A stretch of 64,000 nt of DNA from Adiantum capillus-veneris. Lineage: Eukaryota; Streptophyta; Polypodiopsida; Polypodiales; Pteridaceae. Below the pieces are notes generated by a model. The model was not told the DNA's origin and searched no databases. It saw only the letters and a list, made by a program, of their open reading frames with translations. The translations under genes and the position numbers were made by a program. The DNA is taken from positions 54,455,905-54,519,904 of the forward strand of contig CM043962.1 of assembly GCA_014529385.2 (NCBI GenBank), written 5' to 3'. Of the stretch, positions 47,476 to 58,320 are shown one piece after another (position 1 is the first letter of the stretch; every line of letters begins with the position of its first letter).

Positions 47476-48340
47476 GTGCTTAAGGAGAGAGAGTTTTCAC
47501 TATACAATATACATAACACATGAGATATCCTACAAAGACCTTGGCCTACAGATAAAGTACAAAGTCATGTATTTATTTCGACAATTTATCCAAAGCAAAT
47601 ACATCATAGTAACAGGACATTAAAGGGTAGGATGGTCCTGCTATAGTCCAATAGTTACAAGTACAACACTTCATCTTCTTAATCAATTTCCAAGGAGAGG
47701 ACACCCTTACCTGCATCCACAATAAGAAAACAAACTTTCAATTAGTTTTCAAACAGCATAACAGGTAATTGGGGTGACCTAGTTGTCATCCATGTCACCC
47801 AGGTATTAACCAAAAAGAAAATCATGTTGCTAAAATTATAGTGATGTGTAAAAGATTTTGTCAAAGATCATGAGTTCCATAAACTAGAATCAAACCCACA
47901 TAATGTTATGTCCAAAACTGACCACTCGTTATTTGTACCTTCCGTACCCTAATGCGAAGTTTAAAGCAACATTCCTTTATTCGAATGCAAAGTTAATCCT
48001 CAAATTAGATCAACTTGACATATAATGTCGACTGAAAAAAGTTCTCATTCCCATACACTATTCCGCCATCTAAAATTTTGAAAGCGTATTTTAGTGAGTT
48101 ACTCTAAATAGTGAAGTCCCAGTACACCTTACATCATCACCTGATCTGCAAAAATCAAGATTAGAGATAGTAGTTGGCATTCCTATCATGGCAATACCCT
48201 TGGAAGGCCAACCAGTGCCATATTCCAGTAATATCGTATATCAGGCCGAAAAGAGCCCGTCTAGAACAGATACAGAGAGATACATAAGGCTAAAAAAATA
48301 ACATATAGACCAGATACAAGGCTACGCTATACTGTATCCA

Positions 48341-48345
48341 AGGCC
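48341..48345 (+). repeat. Target site duplication of C2, left copy
   Basis: AGGCC before the 5' LTR, repeated at 53897-53901. The uninterrupted site in R1 (near 41618) has it once, so R1 shows the empty site. Confidence 0.95.
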
Positions 48346-48537
48346 TGTTGGGGTATAAAGCCCAATGTGGTCGCCCAGGTAAGTGGGGGGGCCGCCAGGT
48401 ATCTACACATATTCTTTTGTAAAAACCTAATAAGAACTCACTATGCTCTACACATTACAGCAGAGCGAGTTCACCATATCGTTGTGCTCTTCTTCTCGCA
48501 CTCTCTCTCGCGTCGCACTTCCGCTCGTACTCCTTCA
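48346..48537 (+). repeat. 5' LTR of C2
   Basis: 192 bp, starts TGTTGGGGTATAAAG and ends CTCCTTCA. TATAAA stands very near the left end; no better TATA box is visible. Confidence 0.95.
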
Positions 48538-48539
48538 AC

Positions 48540-48553
48540 TGGTATCAGAGCTC
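48540..48553 (+). other. Primer-binding site of C2 (tRNA-iMet)
   Basis: TGGTATCAGAGCTC, two bases after the LTR, complementary to the plant initiator tRNA-Met 3' end as in most copia elements. Confidence 0.9.
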
Positions 48554-49636
48554 AGATCGAGGCTCGGGGCAGCACTACAAGAGGCTAGAGTCACCAACTC
48601 AGATTGGAGTGAAATTCAACAGGCGAAGACACGGCCCCAAATCTCGTGGGATTGCTCGAAGAACTCGGTGTTGTCACAATTTCATTCTGAGGTCATCTCG
48701 GCCACCGTTCGGCTTCGACAAAGGTCCGCGCAGGCCATTTTCGACTACGTGGTCTCGAGGGGTGCAGATCCGACTCTGCAAATTTGGGGTTTTCGGCCTA
48801 CGATTGCAGGTGCCGAGGATATCGACACTCCCAGAGTGTTGATTTGTGGCTGTCTACACATCGAAGGACGGCTCACAGTTCTTGGAGGCGTGTCACATAC
48901 GACACGGGCGCATGTACACACAGACTGCAGGCGACATCCACTAGTTCATCAGGTAGCTTGTGTTTGCTGCTTGATATTCCAAATTTCATCCTGACATTGC
49001 AGGTACTTCCACATGGGATGTATTGTCAGAGATGATGTATGTTTGTTGAGGGTTTGCTGGCTGTGAGTCACGCAGCAAACAACCGCTGCAGCGATTACAG
49101 CATATAGTGGGAAATTTGTGGATGTATGACTTTGTGGGAAGTCTATGTACTGTCAGATTTACTGCAGCCTTTGTTGAGGGTCGAGTGAGGTTTTATTGAG
49201 CTGGGGGATTCTCGAATGTTGAGATCCTTTCGGTGATACAGGTCTTGGAGCGATCCCTCGAGCACCCTTAGATAGGCAGCTAGGATGTATTGACTGTGAG
49301 TTAGACAGTTGGGATTGCATCTTTGCTTTACTGCCGTTGAGGCATTGTCGCAGTCTATGCTTACAGGACAGTGACAGGACAGTCAGAGACAGTACAGGTG
49401 CAGGACAGGTTTACCCACAGCTTACAGTGTCAGAGAGACAGTGTTTTTTGAGATGTTTTTTGGTCTATTTTTTTAGTACAGCAGAGCAATTTTACAAAGG
49501 AGACTCTGCCAAAATTTATGCAGAATCTGAAGCTTTCTTGGTTCATTTGACAGGTTGATATTGGTTCAGAGGTCAGTTTACAGGGGAAACTCTGCCGAAT
49601 TTTTCCCAAGAAAGTAAACTATTGTGAAGCGTAGCT
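48554..49636 (+). other. C2 untranslated leader
   Basis: A 1.08-kb leader without a recognised protein. Several short frames overlap; none shows a domain. Confidence 0.7.
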
Positions 49637-50788
49637 ATGGCTGGATCACAGGACACTGCTCTTTACAATATCAAGAAGCTGGATGGAACCAATTTCCCAT
49701 TGTGGAAGAAGCAGATTTGGCATGTGTTGGTACAAAAGAAGCAGATAAAACCTATAAAGCTCAAGGGGATAAAACCAGAAGATATGGACGAAGATGAATG
49801 GAGCGAAATGGAGGAATTGGCACTTTCTACCATTATGCTGACTTTGGCAGAAAGCGTTTACTTCAATGTAGCAGACGAGATGTCGGCTTATCAAGCATGG
49901 TTAAAGCTGAGTGATCTTTATGAGAAGCAGAGTGCAGCTTCACAGGTATACTGGCTTAAGAAGCTTGTTGACTTGAAGATGAAAGAAGGGACACCTATGT
50001 CCAATCATCTGAATGAATTCAACACAATCTACAGTCAGTTGTCAGCTCAAGGTGTCAAGTTTGATGAACCTGTTAGAGCTATGTTCCCGTTGATCACATT
50101 TCCGGAAAGTTGGGACACTTTTCACACAGCTTTGAGTAATTCTGCACCTCCAGAAGGTTTGAACATAGCAAGTGTAGAAGGAAGTCTGCTTACTGAAGAA
50201 ACCAATAGAAAGACAATGGACAAAGGCAAAGGAACAGCCTTAGTTGTCAGGGGAAGGACCAAAGAAAAGTACAAAGGTGGAAAGAGGAATCAGTCTCGTA
50301 GCAAGTCCCGCAGTGCTAAAGGCAAGAGTGACATAGAATGCTACCATTGTGGCAAGAAGGGTCACATGAAAAGAGACTGCAGAGAATGGAAAGTAGAAAA
50401 AGGCAAAGAGAAAGCTGAAGACCATGGTGAGAAGAACAAGTCCTCAGTGAAGATTCAAGAAATAAATGTGACAAACATTGTTGCAGAGGATGAAAGTCTA
50501 GTGTCAGGAGACATCTACTTCTTGAAGAATACAATGGTCTCAGCTCTTCTTACAGCATCTGATGGAAATGCACTGAGTGACTGGATTATAGACTCAGGGG
50601 CATCACTTCATGTGTCTCCAAACAAGCAGTGGTTTACCTCTTATGTGACCACTAAAGATCATGTTCGGCTAGGCAATGGGCAGACATGTGAGATCTTAGG
50701 TGTTGGAGATGTTCAATTGAAGTTTCAGAATGGCTCTTCTTTCACGCTGAAGAATGTGAGACATGTTCCGCAATTACAAAGAGCTTGA
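49637..50788 (+). pseudogene. C2 gag and protease (first part of the polyprotein)
   Basis: 383 codons from MAGSQDTALYN. gag core about 10-185 (NFPLWKKQIWHVLVQKK, YWLKKLVDLKM); zinc knuckle CX2CX4HX4C at about 235-248 (CYHCGKKGHMKRDC); protease with DSGASLHV at 319. The frame runs into a stop at 50786-50788 because the reading frame shifts by one base near 50780; the rest continues in the next ORF. The domain order and the single-polyprotein layout are those of Ty1/copia, perhaps of the Tork/Tnt1 group. Confidence 0.93.
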
Positions 50789-52008
50789 TCAGCACAGGTT
50801 TACTTGATGATGCTGGCTACGTCACCACTTTTGGACAGAACATGTGGAAGATATCCAAGGGTTCTATGACAGTAGCACATGGAGTAAAGTCTGGAGGACT
50901 TTACATGATTTATGTATCAAATGTCTCTAAAAATGTAATCAATGTAACCGAGCAGCCGAACGTTTCTTTGTGGCATAGCCGGTTAGGACATATGTCCAAG
51001 AAGGGAATGGAAATCTTGTCTCGTTCTGGTTATTTGCCTGGCTTTTCATTTAATGATTTTGAATTCTGTGAACATTGTCTGTATGGTAAGCAAACACAGC
51101 AGCCACATAAGCATAGAAGCAGTAGAAGAGATACACAGTTGGCACTTGTTCATAGTGATTTGTGTGGACCTATGCCTAACCTATCTCTAGGGGGAGCTTC
51201 TTACTTTATGACATTTATAGATGATTACTCGAGGAAAGTATGGGTTTACTTTCTCAAGCACAAGGATGAAGCGTTTAGTGTTTTCAAAACGTTTGTGACA
51301 CTTGTGGAGAATCAGAGTGGCAAGAAGCTTAAATGCTTACGCACTGACAATGGTGGAGAGTATGTTTCAAAGGCCTTTCAGGACTTTTGTGAGTCAAAAG
51401 GTATAAAACGTGAACTTACTGCTCCTTACAATCCTCCTCAAAATGGTGTTGCTGAGAGGATGAATAGGACCATACAAGAGAAGGTCAGAAGTATGTTGTC
51501 TAATGCACAACTGCCAAATGGGTTTTGGGCTGAAGCTGTATCAACAGCTGTTCATCTTGTAAATAGATCTCCTAGCAAGGTTTTTCAAAAGGATTCAGTG
51601 CCAGAGATGGTATGGTCAGGCAAAATACCCTCATACAAGCATCTCAGAGTCTTTGGCTGTGAGGCATATACTCACGTTCCAAAGGAATTTAGGAACAAAC
51701 TTGAGCCAAAGAGTAGAAAGTGCATCTTTCTAGGCTATGGTAATTCTAGTGAGATGGGGTACAGACTTTGGGATCCCGAATCCAGAAAGGTTGTCCACAG
51801 CAATGATGTTCACTTTAATGAATCCAAATATCATTCTAAACCAGAGAGGGTTGAGGAGATTAGAAGAGTTGTCTTCCAAGAAGATGGACCTACACGTGCA
51901 AGACAAAATGTCAGGGCTCAAGAGGAGCAAGGACAGGATAGAGTGGAACCACAGGTTGTGGCTGAGCCTGAGCCACCTATTGTGCGTAGATCTGGACGTG
52001 TCACGTGA
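50785..52008 (+). pseudogene. C2 integrase (second part of the polyprotein)
   Basis: Continues the linker (LISTGLLDDAGY, near its start) and then the integrase: zinc module HSRLGH…CEHC; catalytic core with HSDLCGP, RTDNGGEY and NGVAERMNRT as the DD35E residues; the GYGNSSEMGYRLW segment after the core. It ends at a TGA (52006-52008) that interrupts a SGRV…PPDRF motif; the following ORF is in the same frame. A CGA-to-TGA change would explain it. Confidence 0.93.
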
Positions 52009-52032
52009 CCTCCTGATAGGTTTGTTCCATCT

Positions 52033-53616
52033 ATGAACTATGTCATGTTGACTGATTGCAATGAGCCTTCATGTTACAAGGAAGCAGTGCAAATGAAGGA
52101 CTCCGGGAATTGGCAATTGGCCATGCAGTCAGAGATGAAAGCTCTGCATAAAAACATGACATGGAAGCTAGTTAAATTACCACAGGGCAAAAAGGCTCTA
52201 CCTTGTAAATGGGTTTACAGGTATAAGATCACCGCTCATGATAGTCAGCCAAAGTACAAAGCAAGGCTTGTTGCCAAGGGCTTTAAGCAAGAACAAGGCA
52301 TTGACTTTGATGAAGTCTTCTCTCCGGTGGTCAAGATGACTACATTGAGATGCTTTCTTGCATTGGTTGCCATATTAGATTTGGTGTTGCACCAAATGGA
52401 TGTCAAGACAGCGTTCTTGCATGGTGATTTAGATGTGGAAATTTACATGCAGCAACCAGAAGGGTTTGTTGAGAAAGGCAAGGAAGATTGGGTATGCCAG
52501 TTGTTAAAGAGTCTTTATGGCTTAAAACAATCACCGAGGGCATGGTACCATAAATTCCACAAGTTTATGCTTTCTCAAGGCTACAAACGTAGTGAGTTCG
52601 ATCACTGTCTATATACAAAGAAGGCTAAGGATGGTAGTTGGCTGATCCTTATTTTGTATGTGGATGACATGTTGATTGCTGGCAAGCACTTGGAAGAAAT
52701 TTCAGCTTTGAATTCAAAGATGGAAAAATCGTTTGACATGAAAGACATGGGTGAGGCAAGTCATATACTTGGTATGCGCATTGAGGGAGACAGATCAAAG
52801 AAGTTGATTTGGTTATCTCAAACAGAGTATATTGACAAGGTTTTGCAACGTTTCAATATGGAGAAGGGAAAGGCACTGAGTGTTCCATTTCCACCATATG
52901 TGAAACTTAGCAAACAAGATTGTCCTGTGTCTGAGGAAGAACAAGCTGAAATGGATAAGATTCCATATGCGTCTGCAGTGGGTAGTTTGATGTATGCAAT
53001 GATTGCTACTCGCCCAGACATTGCATTTGCAGTGGGATTAGTAAGTCGATACATGTCAAACCAAGGCAAGAAACATTGGGAGGCAGTGAAAGGAATATTG
53101 AGATACTTGAAAGCTACAAAGAGTATGCGTATATGCTATGGGAGTCAGGAGCTAAGTGTAAAGGGTTTTACAGACTCAGATTATGCAGGTGACTTAGACA
53201 ACCGAAGGTCTACGTCAGGGTATGTCTTTACATTGGCTGGTGGAGCAGTATCATGGCGTTCTAGATTACAAGATTGTGTTACTCAGTCTACTACAGAGGC
53301 TGAATATGTTGCAGCATCAGAGGCATGCAAAGAATCAATTTGGCTTAATCGACTAGTAACAGACTTGGGAATCAAAGAAGAGATGCCTGTGTTATATTGT
53401 GATAGTCAAAGTGCTATACAATTGGCTCGCAATCCAGTTTATCACTCAAAGACAAAGCATGTGGATGTGAAGTATCATTTCATCAGGGAAATGCTCGAGG
53501 ATAAGCAACTTCAGCTTGTCAAAGTTCACACCACAGAAAATCCTGCTGATCTACTTACAAAAGGACTTCCCTCAGAGAGCTTTGCGCATTTTCGCAAGCA
53601 GTTAGGTGTAGGGTAG
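52033..53616 (+). pseudogene. C2 reverse transcriptase and RNase H (third part of the polyprotein)
   Basis: 527 codons, lesion-free. RT: WVYRYKI, KARLVAKGF, DVKTAFLHGDL, GLKQSPRAWY and YVDDMLI (near 52655). RNase H: DSDYAGD, STSGYVF, TEAEYVA and DSQSAIQLARNP, ending with the usual DLLTKGLP segment 25 codons before the stop. In an intact element it would be the C-terminal part of one polyprotein with the two preceding frames. Confidence 0.95.
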
Positions 53617-53705
53617 TACATCACTTCTCTACATCTCTTGTATATTAGCTTGTATAGTAACTTCTCTCACACTTAAAGTACCACATTGGACTTTACGTGG
53701 GAGGT

Positions 53706-53896
53706 TGTTGGGGTATAAAGCCCAATGTGGTCGCCCAAGTAAGTGGGCGGGCCGCCAGGTATCTACACATATTCTTTGTAAAAACCTAAAAAGAACTCAC
53801 TATGCCCTACACATTACAGTAGAGCGAGTTCACCATATCGTCGTGCTCTTCTTCTCGCACTCTCTCTCGCGTCGCACTTCTGCTCGTACTCCTTCA
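53706..53896 (+). repeat. 3' LTR of C2
   Basis: 191 bp, follows the polypurine tract GTGGGAGGT and is followed by the second AGGCC. Confidence 0.95.
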
Positions 53897-55163
53897 AGGC
53901 CGAATATAGCCCGTATACACCAGATAATTCAATTCCTAGTACCCAAGAAAAGGCTTCAAATATTTTGTGAGTTTTAACACAGTCTATGGTTGATAAAATC
54001 ATCATAAGGTATGATCAATCAGTAAGGGAATACTACCTGATCTGCAAAAATAATGATAAGATTTAGTCGTTGGCATTCTGTCATGGCTATATCAATGGAA
54101 GGCCAACCTCCTTTAATAGAGTTATACCATATCATAGGCCTAAAAAAGAGCCCGTATAGACCAAATAGAGGAGACATGAATACAGATATAAGGCTAAAAT
54201 ATCCAAATAGATAAGATAAAAGGAAAAAACCATATCGTATATATGGCCGCATACAGTCCATATACCCCAGATAATGCAAATTCCAGTATCCAAGATAAAG
54301 CTTAAAACAATCTCTGAGTTTAACATAGTCTATTGTGGTAAAACTAGCAATATGAATGATCAATCATCAAAGAACATCTCGTTAGTTGTAGAACTACTAA
54401 TCCCATATAAGTTTTCAGTACATCTCGGCCCATCATCTGATCTAAAAAAAACAACCATGATTAGGGTCAGTAGTTGGCATCCCCAACTTGGTATTTATCA
54501 CTGGAAGGCCAACCTGTGCTAAATAAAGAATACATAGAATACATCTACGTAAACCTATACAAGGCCGAAATAGAGCCCGTATATACTAGATATCCGAATA
54601 CCCAACACCCAAAATCTATCCATGAATATTCTGTGAGTTAGCATAGTCTCCTGTCGTTAATCCCAGTAAAAGGGAAGATCAATAGTAAGGGATAAGCCAG
54701 CATCCGCGCTTCAAAGTCAAACCATATTCTAAGTTATTGCTACTGACTACAAATTACTTATTAGTTTGTAGTATACTTCGGCCCATCATCCGATCAAGTC
54801 AAAAACCATGATTAGGGTCAATAGTAGGCATTCCCAATCTGGCAGTTATCTTTGAAAGGCCATCCGATGCTTCAATACAATTTATACATAAAGTACGGTC
54901 AAAGTACACTTACATGCGACCGAAAAACAGTCCGTATAGCCCAGATACACCAATTACCCGTATCCAAGATTTATCCATGATCGTTCTGTGAGTTTAGCAA
55001 AGTTTCCTTATCGGTAAAACCAGTAACCAACGAAAGAACAATAGTAAGGGATAAGCCAGCATCCAGGACTCATGTCAAACCCATAGTATGTGTTACTACT
55101 GATGACTACAAATAACATTTGAAATAGCTCTTAGGAAGACAAAATCTTCTCATAAATCATAAC

Positions 55164-55376
55164 TTAAATCCATTGATTGAGCAGAATCATAGCACGGCTT
55201 CTTGAAAAAGACCATAGTTTTAAAGTTTGTTGAAGCATTCCTTTAATCAGCAAAATTACCTCCGTAGATTCCACTGCACTTTTCTTGTTGGGGGCCATCA
55301 CTTTGAAGACAACCAAGTAGTAGCACGTACAGAAAAATATATGTAGAGCATGCACAAAAGGAAAAAAAACCCACAC
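55164..55376 (-). CDS. Conserved 70-codon ORF in R2, hypothetical
   Basis: The R2 partner of the R1 frame at 42879-43091, again 40 bp behind a TATA box (55416-55422). If the R2 promoter drives the RT gene, this would be the first ORF of the transcript. No known domain. Confidence 0.3.
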   Translation of the reverse strand: MWVFFPFVHALHIFFCTCYYLVVFKVMAPNKKSAVESTEVILLIKGMLQQTLKLWSFSRSRAMILLNQWI

Positions 55377-55415
55377 ACCCTGCTGAATGAAAACTAAGTG
55401 AGCATAGAGCTCACC

Positions 55416-55422
55416 TTATATA
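55416..55422 (-). promoter_or_regulatory. TATA box in R2, candidate promoter of the RT element
   Basis: TATATAA on the minus strand, upstream of the RT gene in the same orientation, but now separated from it by copia C2. Confidence 0.5.
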
Positions 55423-56002
55423 ACAATTCCAACTCTATGTATCCCATTCATAGCTGGCTGTGGAGCCCCCATAGGGAAGGAAAGGTCACGGAAGCTAGGC
55501 AGTCTTGAATATCCCACCGCATCGGCTCAGTATAGTGCAGCGTTATCAGAGTCATGCACCCCCAAAAACAGCACGTGGGGGGGGATGTATTCACCCTGGT
55601 ATCTTTTCGTCAGACCCCTTCAGTAGCCCTCACCGAACAGAGCATTGCAAAATAAGTCTAAAATCGGTTTATTCTCCCATTTCTCTTATGTGACAGTGGT
55701 TTAGAATCCACCCAATTTTAGAGAAATGGAAGTGGCAGCACATCAATACACCCACGTGGTGGGGTATGGTAGAGAGTACATATATTGAGGTCAGTGGTAA
55801 TACTCTCTTTTTTATGAAAGAATGGCATATTTCCCATCAGATGTAGAACGATAGAGTAATGAAACATTATATCAATGCTTTAAAAGGGTCAAAGTAAATG
55901 AGAGAGTTACAATGTAGTAGATATGATATCCAGTCCGATCTAGGCTAGTGTTTAGACCAAGCCAGAGATAGGATGGGGTAGATCAAATCCTGTTGATACC
56001 AA

Positions 56003-56003
<1 letters not shown>

Positions 56004-56081
<78 letters not shown>
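56004..56081. repeat. (TA)n microsatellite at the end of R2
   Basis: About 39 TA units followed by CATAG(AG)n. The similarity with R1 ends just after it. Confidence 0.97.
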
Positions 56082-56085
<4 letters not shown>

Positions 56086-56100
56086 GAGAGAGAGAGAGAG

Positions 56101-56739
56101 ATCCCTCTAGATCCATGGGGCGTTGCATGCATGTGTTGTCTTCAACAACAGTGGGCAAAGATGCAGCAAAAGAGAGTAGCAAAAAATTGGCCCTTGGTGA
56201 AAATTGTTCATGAACATGTCCCCATTTCACACTACCTGTAACCATCCATGTCAACGCGGATGGCTATAGGTAGGTTCAACTCGATTAGAGACGTACACTT
56301 GGAGCCATTTTTATAAAGATGTGCTAAGTCTATGGCCACATGATGCATAACTTTCAAATTTTCACGTACTAAGCCTGTTTTTGACATTCTAAATGGTCAT
56401 GTGTATATTATCGAGGTTGATGGAACGAAGATAGCCGTTAGAAGTCGGTGTGTCTATGCCCAACAAAGTTGGACGTCTACAGTTTCTTCAATCAAACTCC
56501 TTGCACAGGGGTTGAAAAAGTGAAATGCACACCTGGCATTGAAGGCATTTCCTGTAGCTTTCTACAACTATGCTGATGGCATAGTTAAAAAAGGCTATGA
56601 TTGGTAGAACTGAACACACTCAATAGGATGTGTGCAACCACATTGCGGGCTCAATTATCTGCCCAAGTTACTAATGTTGAGCCTTGCGTGACCATAGCCT
56701 AAGTACATAAACAATATAACCTATTTTTAGATAACTCAA
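56101..56739. other. No recognised gene
   Basis: Unrelated to the sequence that follows R1. No frame above about 60 codons with recognisable content. Confidence 0.5.
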
Positions 56740-57263
56740 GAAGGCAAGAGTCATCCAAGGAAAGGAGCCTATATTTAGTACCTCTAGAGAAAAGGTATTT
56801 TAAGGAATCAGAAGGAAGAAATAGAACAATCGGTAGTAACTACATGACCCAAAGCTCCATTTACGTAAGAAAAAAAGGTAGCTTCACTACAAGGGCAATC
56901 AATACCTGAGATTGCTAGCCTTTCTTGCTTTTTGATATTACGTCCCATGTCACTATAGTTAAAATCTTTTTGTCCGAATGTTTTCACATATTTGAAAGCT
57001 ATGATGGGATGGTTCTTTACCTTTCTAACACAAGGAGGGAGAGCATCCAAAGATTCTTGAGATCTCAAAATAGAGCTTAATCCAATATTGTCTAAGTCAG
57101 GGGAGGTAAAGATAGCTATCAACAAATCTTTCTTTCCAACTAAGGGATTTTTTAGACTAAGACACTTGGATATCATAAATTTACCTAACAATACTCGAAG
57201 TTGAGTACTATGAGACTTTATTAACTCCAAATCTTCATGAAAGTAGTTCTCAAGGGTGTACAA
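56740..57263 (-). pseudogene. N-terminal fragment of a second RT element of the same type
   Basis: A 151-codon frame (57263-56808) ends with IDCPCSEATFF…LGHVVTTDCSI; one stop later the minus strand continues with NTFSRGTKYRL (to about 56745). The spacing and words CxC…GHVxTxDxS…SRG/SKG correspond to the module just before the RT in the 43909-47475 gene. The RT part itself is missing. Sequence similarity to the first gene is low, so it is another subfamily. Confidence 0.5.
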
Positions 57264-58320
57264 TAGCTGAAATAGGATCCTTATATTATACCTCTCAAAT
57301 AAGAAAAAGAATCCAACTCGATGACTCTAGATAGGTAAGTCAATCTCTATTTTTAATCCCTATATGTAGAAACTCTATGGTTAGAAGGGTCATAACTCTA
57401 GAAGGTGGATCTGAACAAAAACCTTTAGGAATTCAAGCTCTTTTAGTCTGACTTGAAGGAAGAGCTAACTCGAGTTTGGGATGTCTTCGCCAAAGCATAG
57501 GTTTTTTGTGGTGAACGTTCTTATTTTTACGTAGATAAGACTTTCCTTCCGAGTTGAAACCTTTAGGGAAAAAGGTATGCAAAGTTCTCATCCAAAACAA
57601 CCAGAGTTCGAGTGACCAAAATTGAAAGAAACAAGAATGTTACTATTAATGCTAATATTGTTAATTTGGTCCATCAAAAATTGCATCAAGTAGCTGAATG
57701 AGATCAAGTACTTGGATGTGCATTGAGATTTGTTCATAGACATCAATTGCCCAATACATGGTTTGAGTAGATCAAGTTGTTGTAGGTGACACAAAATTTG
57801 TTATAGACATTATCTGTTAAAAAAAAAAAAGGATGGTTGCCATGTAGTACTTGAGGTAACAAAAAAACATGGTTGTCATCTACTACTTGAGGTAACACAA
57901 AAAAAAAAAAAACTCCAAATTGAGCAAAATGAACAATCTAAATTGAGCAAATGTGTTGTTGACAATAGCTTTGGTAACTAGGGCAATCAACTTGGAAATA
58001 AGATGATCGCAACATCCCCGTAGACAAGTCTTAACATATGAGACTCTTAAATGAATGGACCCATTTACAAACCAAAATACCAAAGAAAATTCTTGTCATT
58101 CTTTGCCTAACTCCCTTCTTCACCAAGGCTTGACTTGATTTAGAAAGCCAAAATTACAAAACACATGCCATATGAGCAAATTCTCCACTTTTTGAGCAGC
58201 CAACGATGCCTGTTCTAAGAACAGCGATAAACCTTTGAAGGATATGCACCCATTCTCTGTTTTCTGAAGCAGGGTTTCCTCTTTCACAGTCAAGCAGCTC
58301 CAAAATCCCCTCAGAAAGTA
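57264..58320. other. No recognised gene; upstream region of the PPR gene
   Basis: Only short frames. A duplicated segment of about 45 bp with oligo-A tails lies at 57822-57912. No clear TATA box or other promoter signal was identified before the PPR start. Confidence 0.5.
57822..57912. repeat. Two tandem copies of a 45-bp unit, each followed by oligo-A
   Basis: GGTTGCCATGTAGTACTTGAGGTAACA and GGTTGTCATCTACTACTTGAGGTAACA, each with A-rich sequence on both sides (A11, A8, A14). Confidence 0.8.

Larger units (their letters stand above)
48346..53896 (+). mobile_element. Ty1/copia element C2, full length
   Basis: 5.55 kb with 192-bp and 191-bp LTRs (TGTTGGGG…CTCCTTCA), a tRNA-iMet primer site, a gag-pol region, a polypurine tract (GTGGGAGGT at 53697-53705) and a 5-bp target duplication. 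The LTRs differ by seven substitutions and one indel. The polyprotein has one frameshift and one stop, so this copy is probably non-autonomous now. Confidence 0.97.
47484..56100 (-). repeat. Long direct repeat R2 (LTR-like), interrupted by copia C2
   Basis: Without C2 and its 5-bp duplication R2 is about 3.06 kb and matches R1 from the AGAGAGAGTTTT end to the (TA)n-CATAGAGAG end. On the minus strand it lies upstream of the RT gene, so its TATA box (55416-55422) is in a promoter position. Confidence 0.85.
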
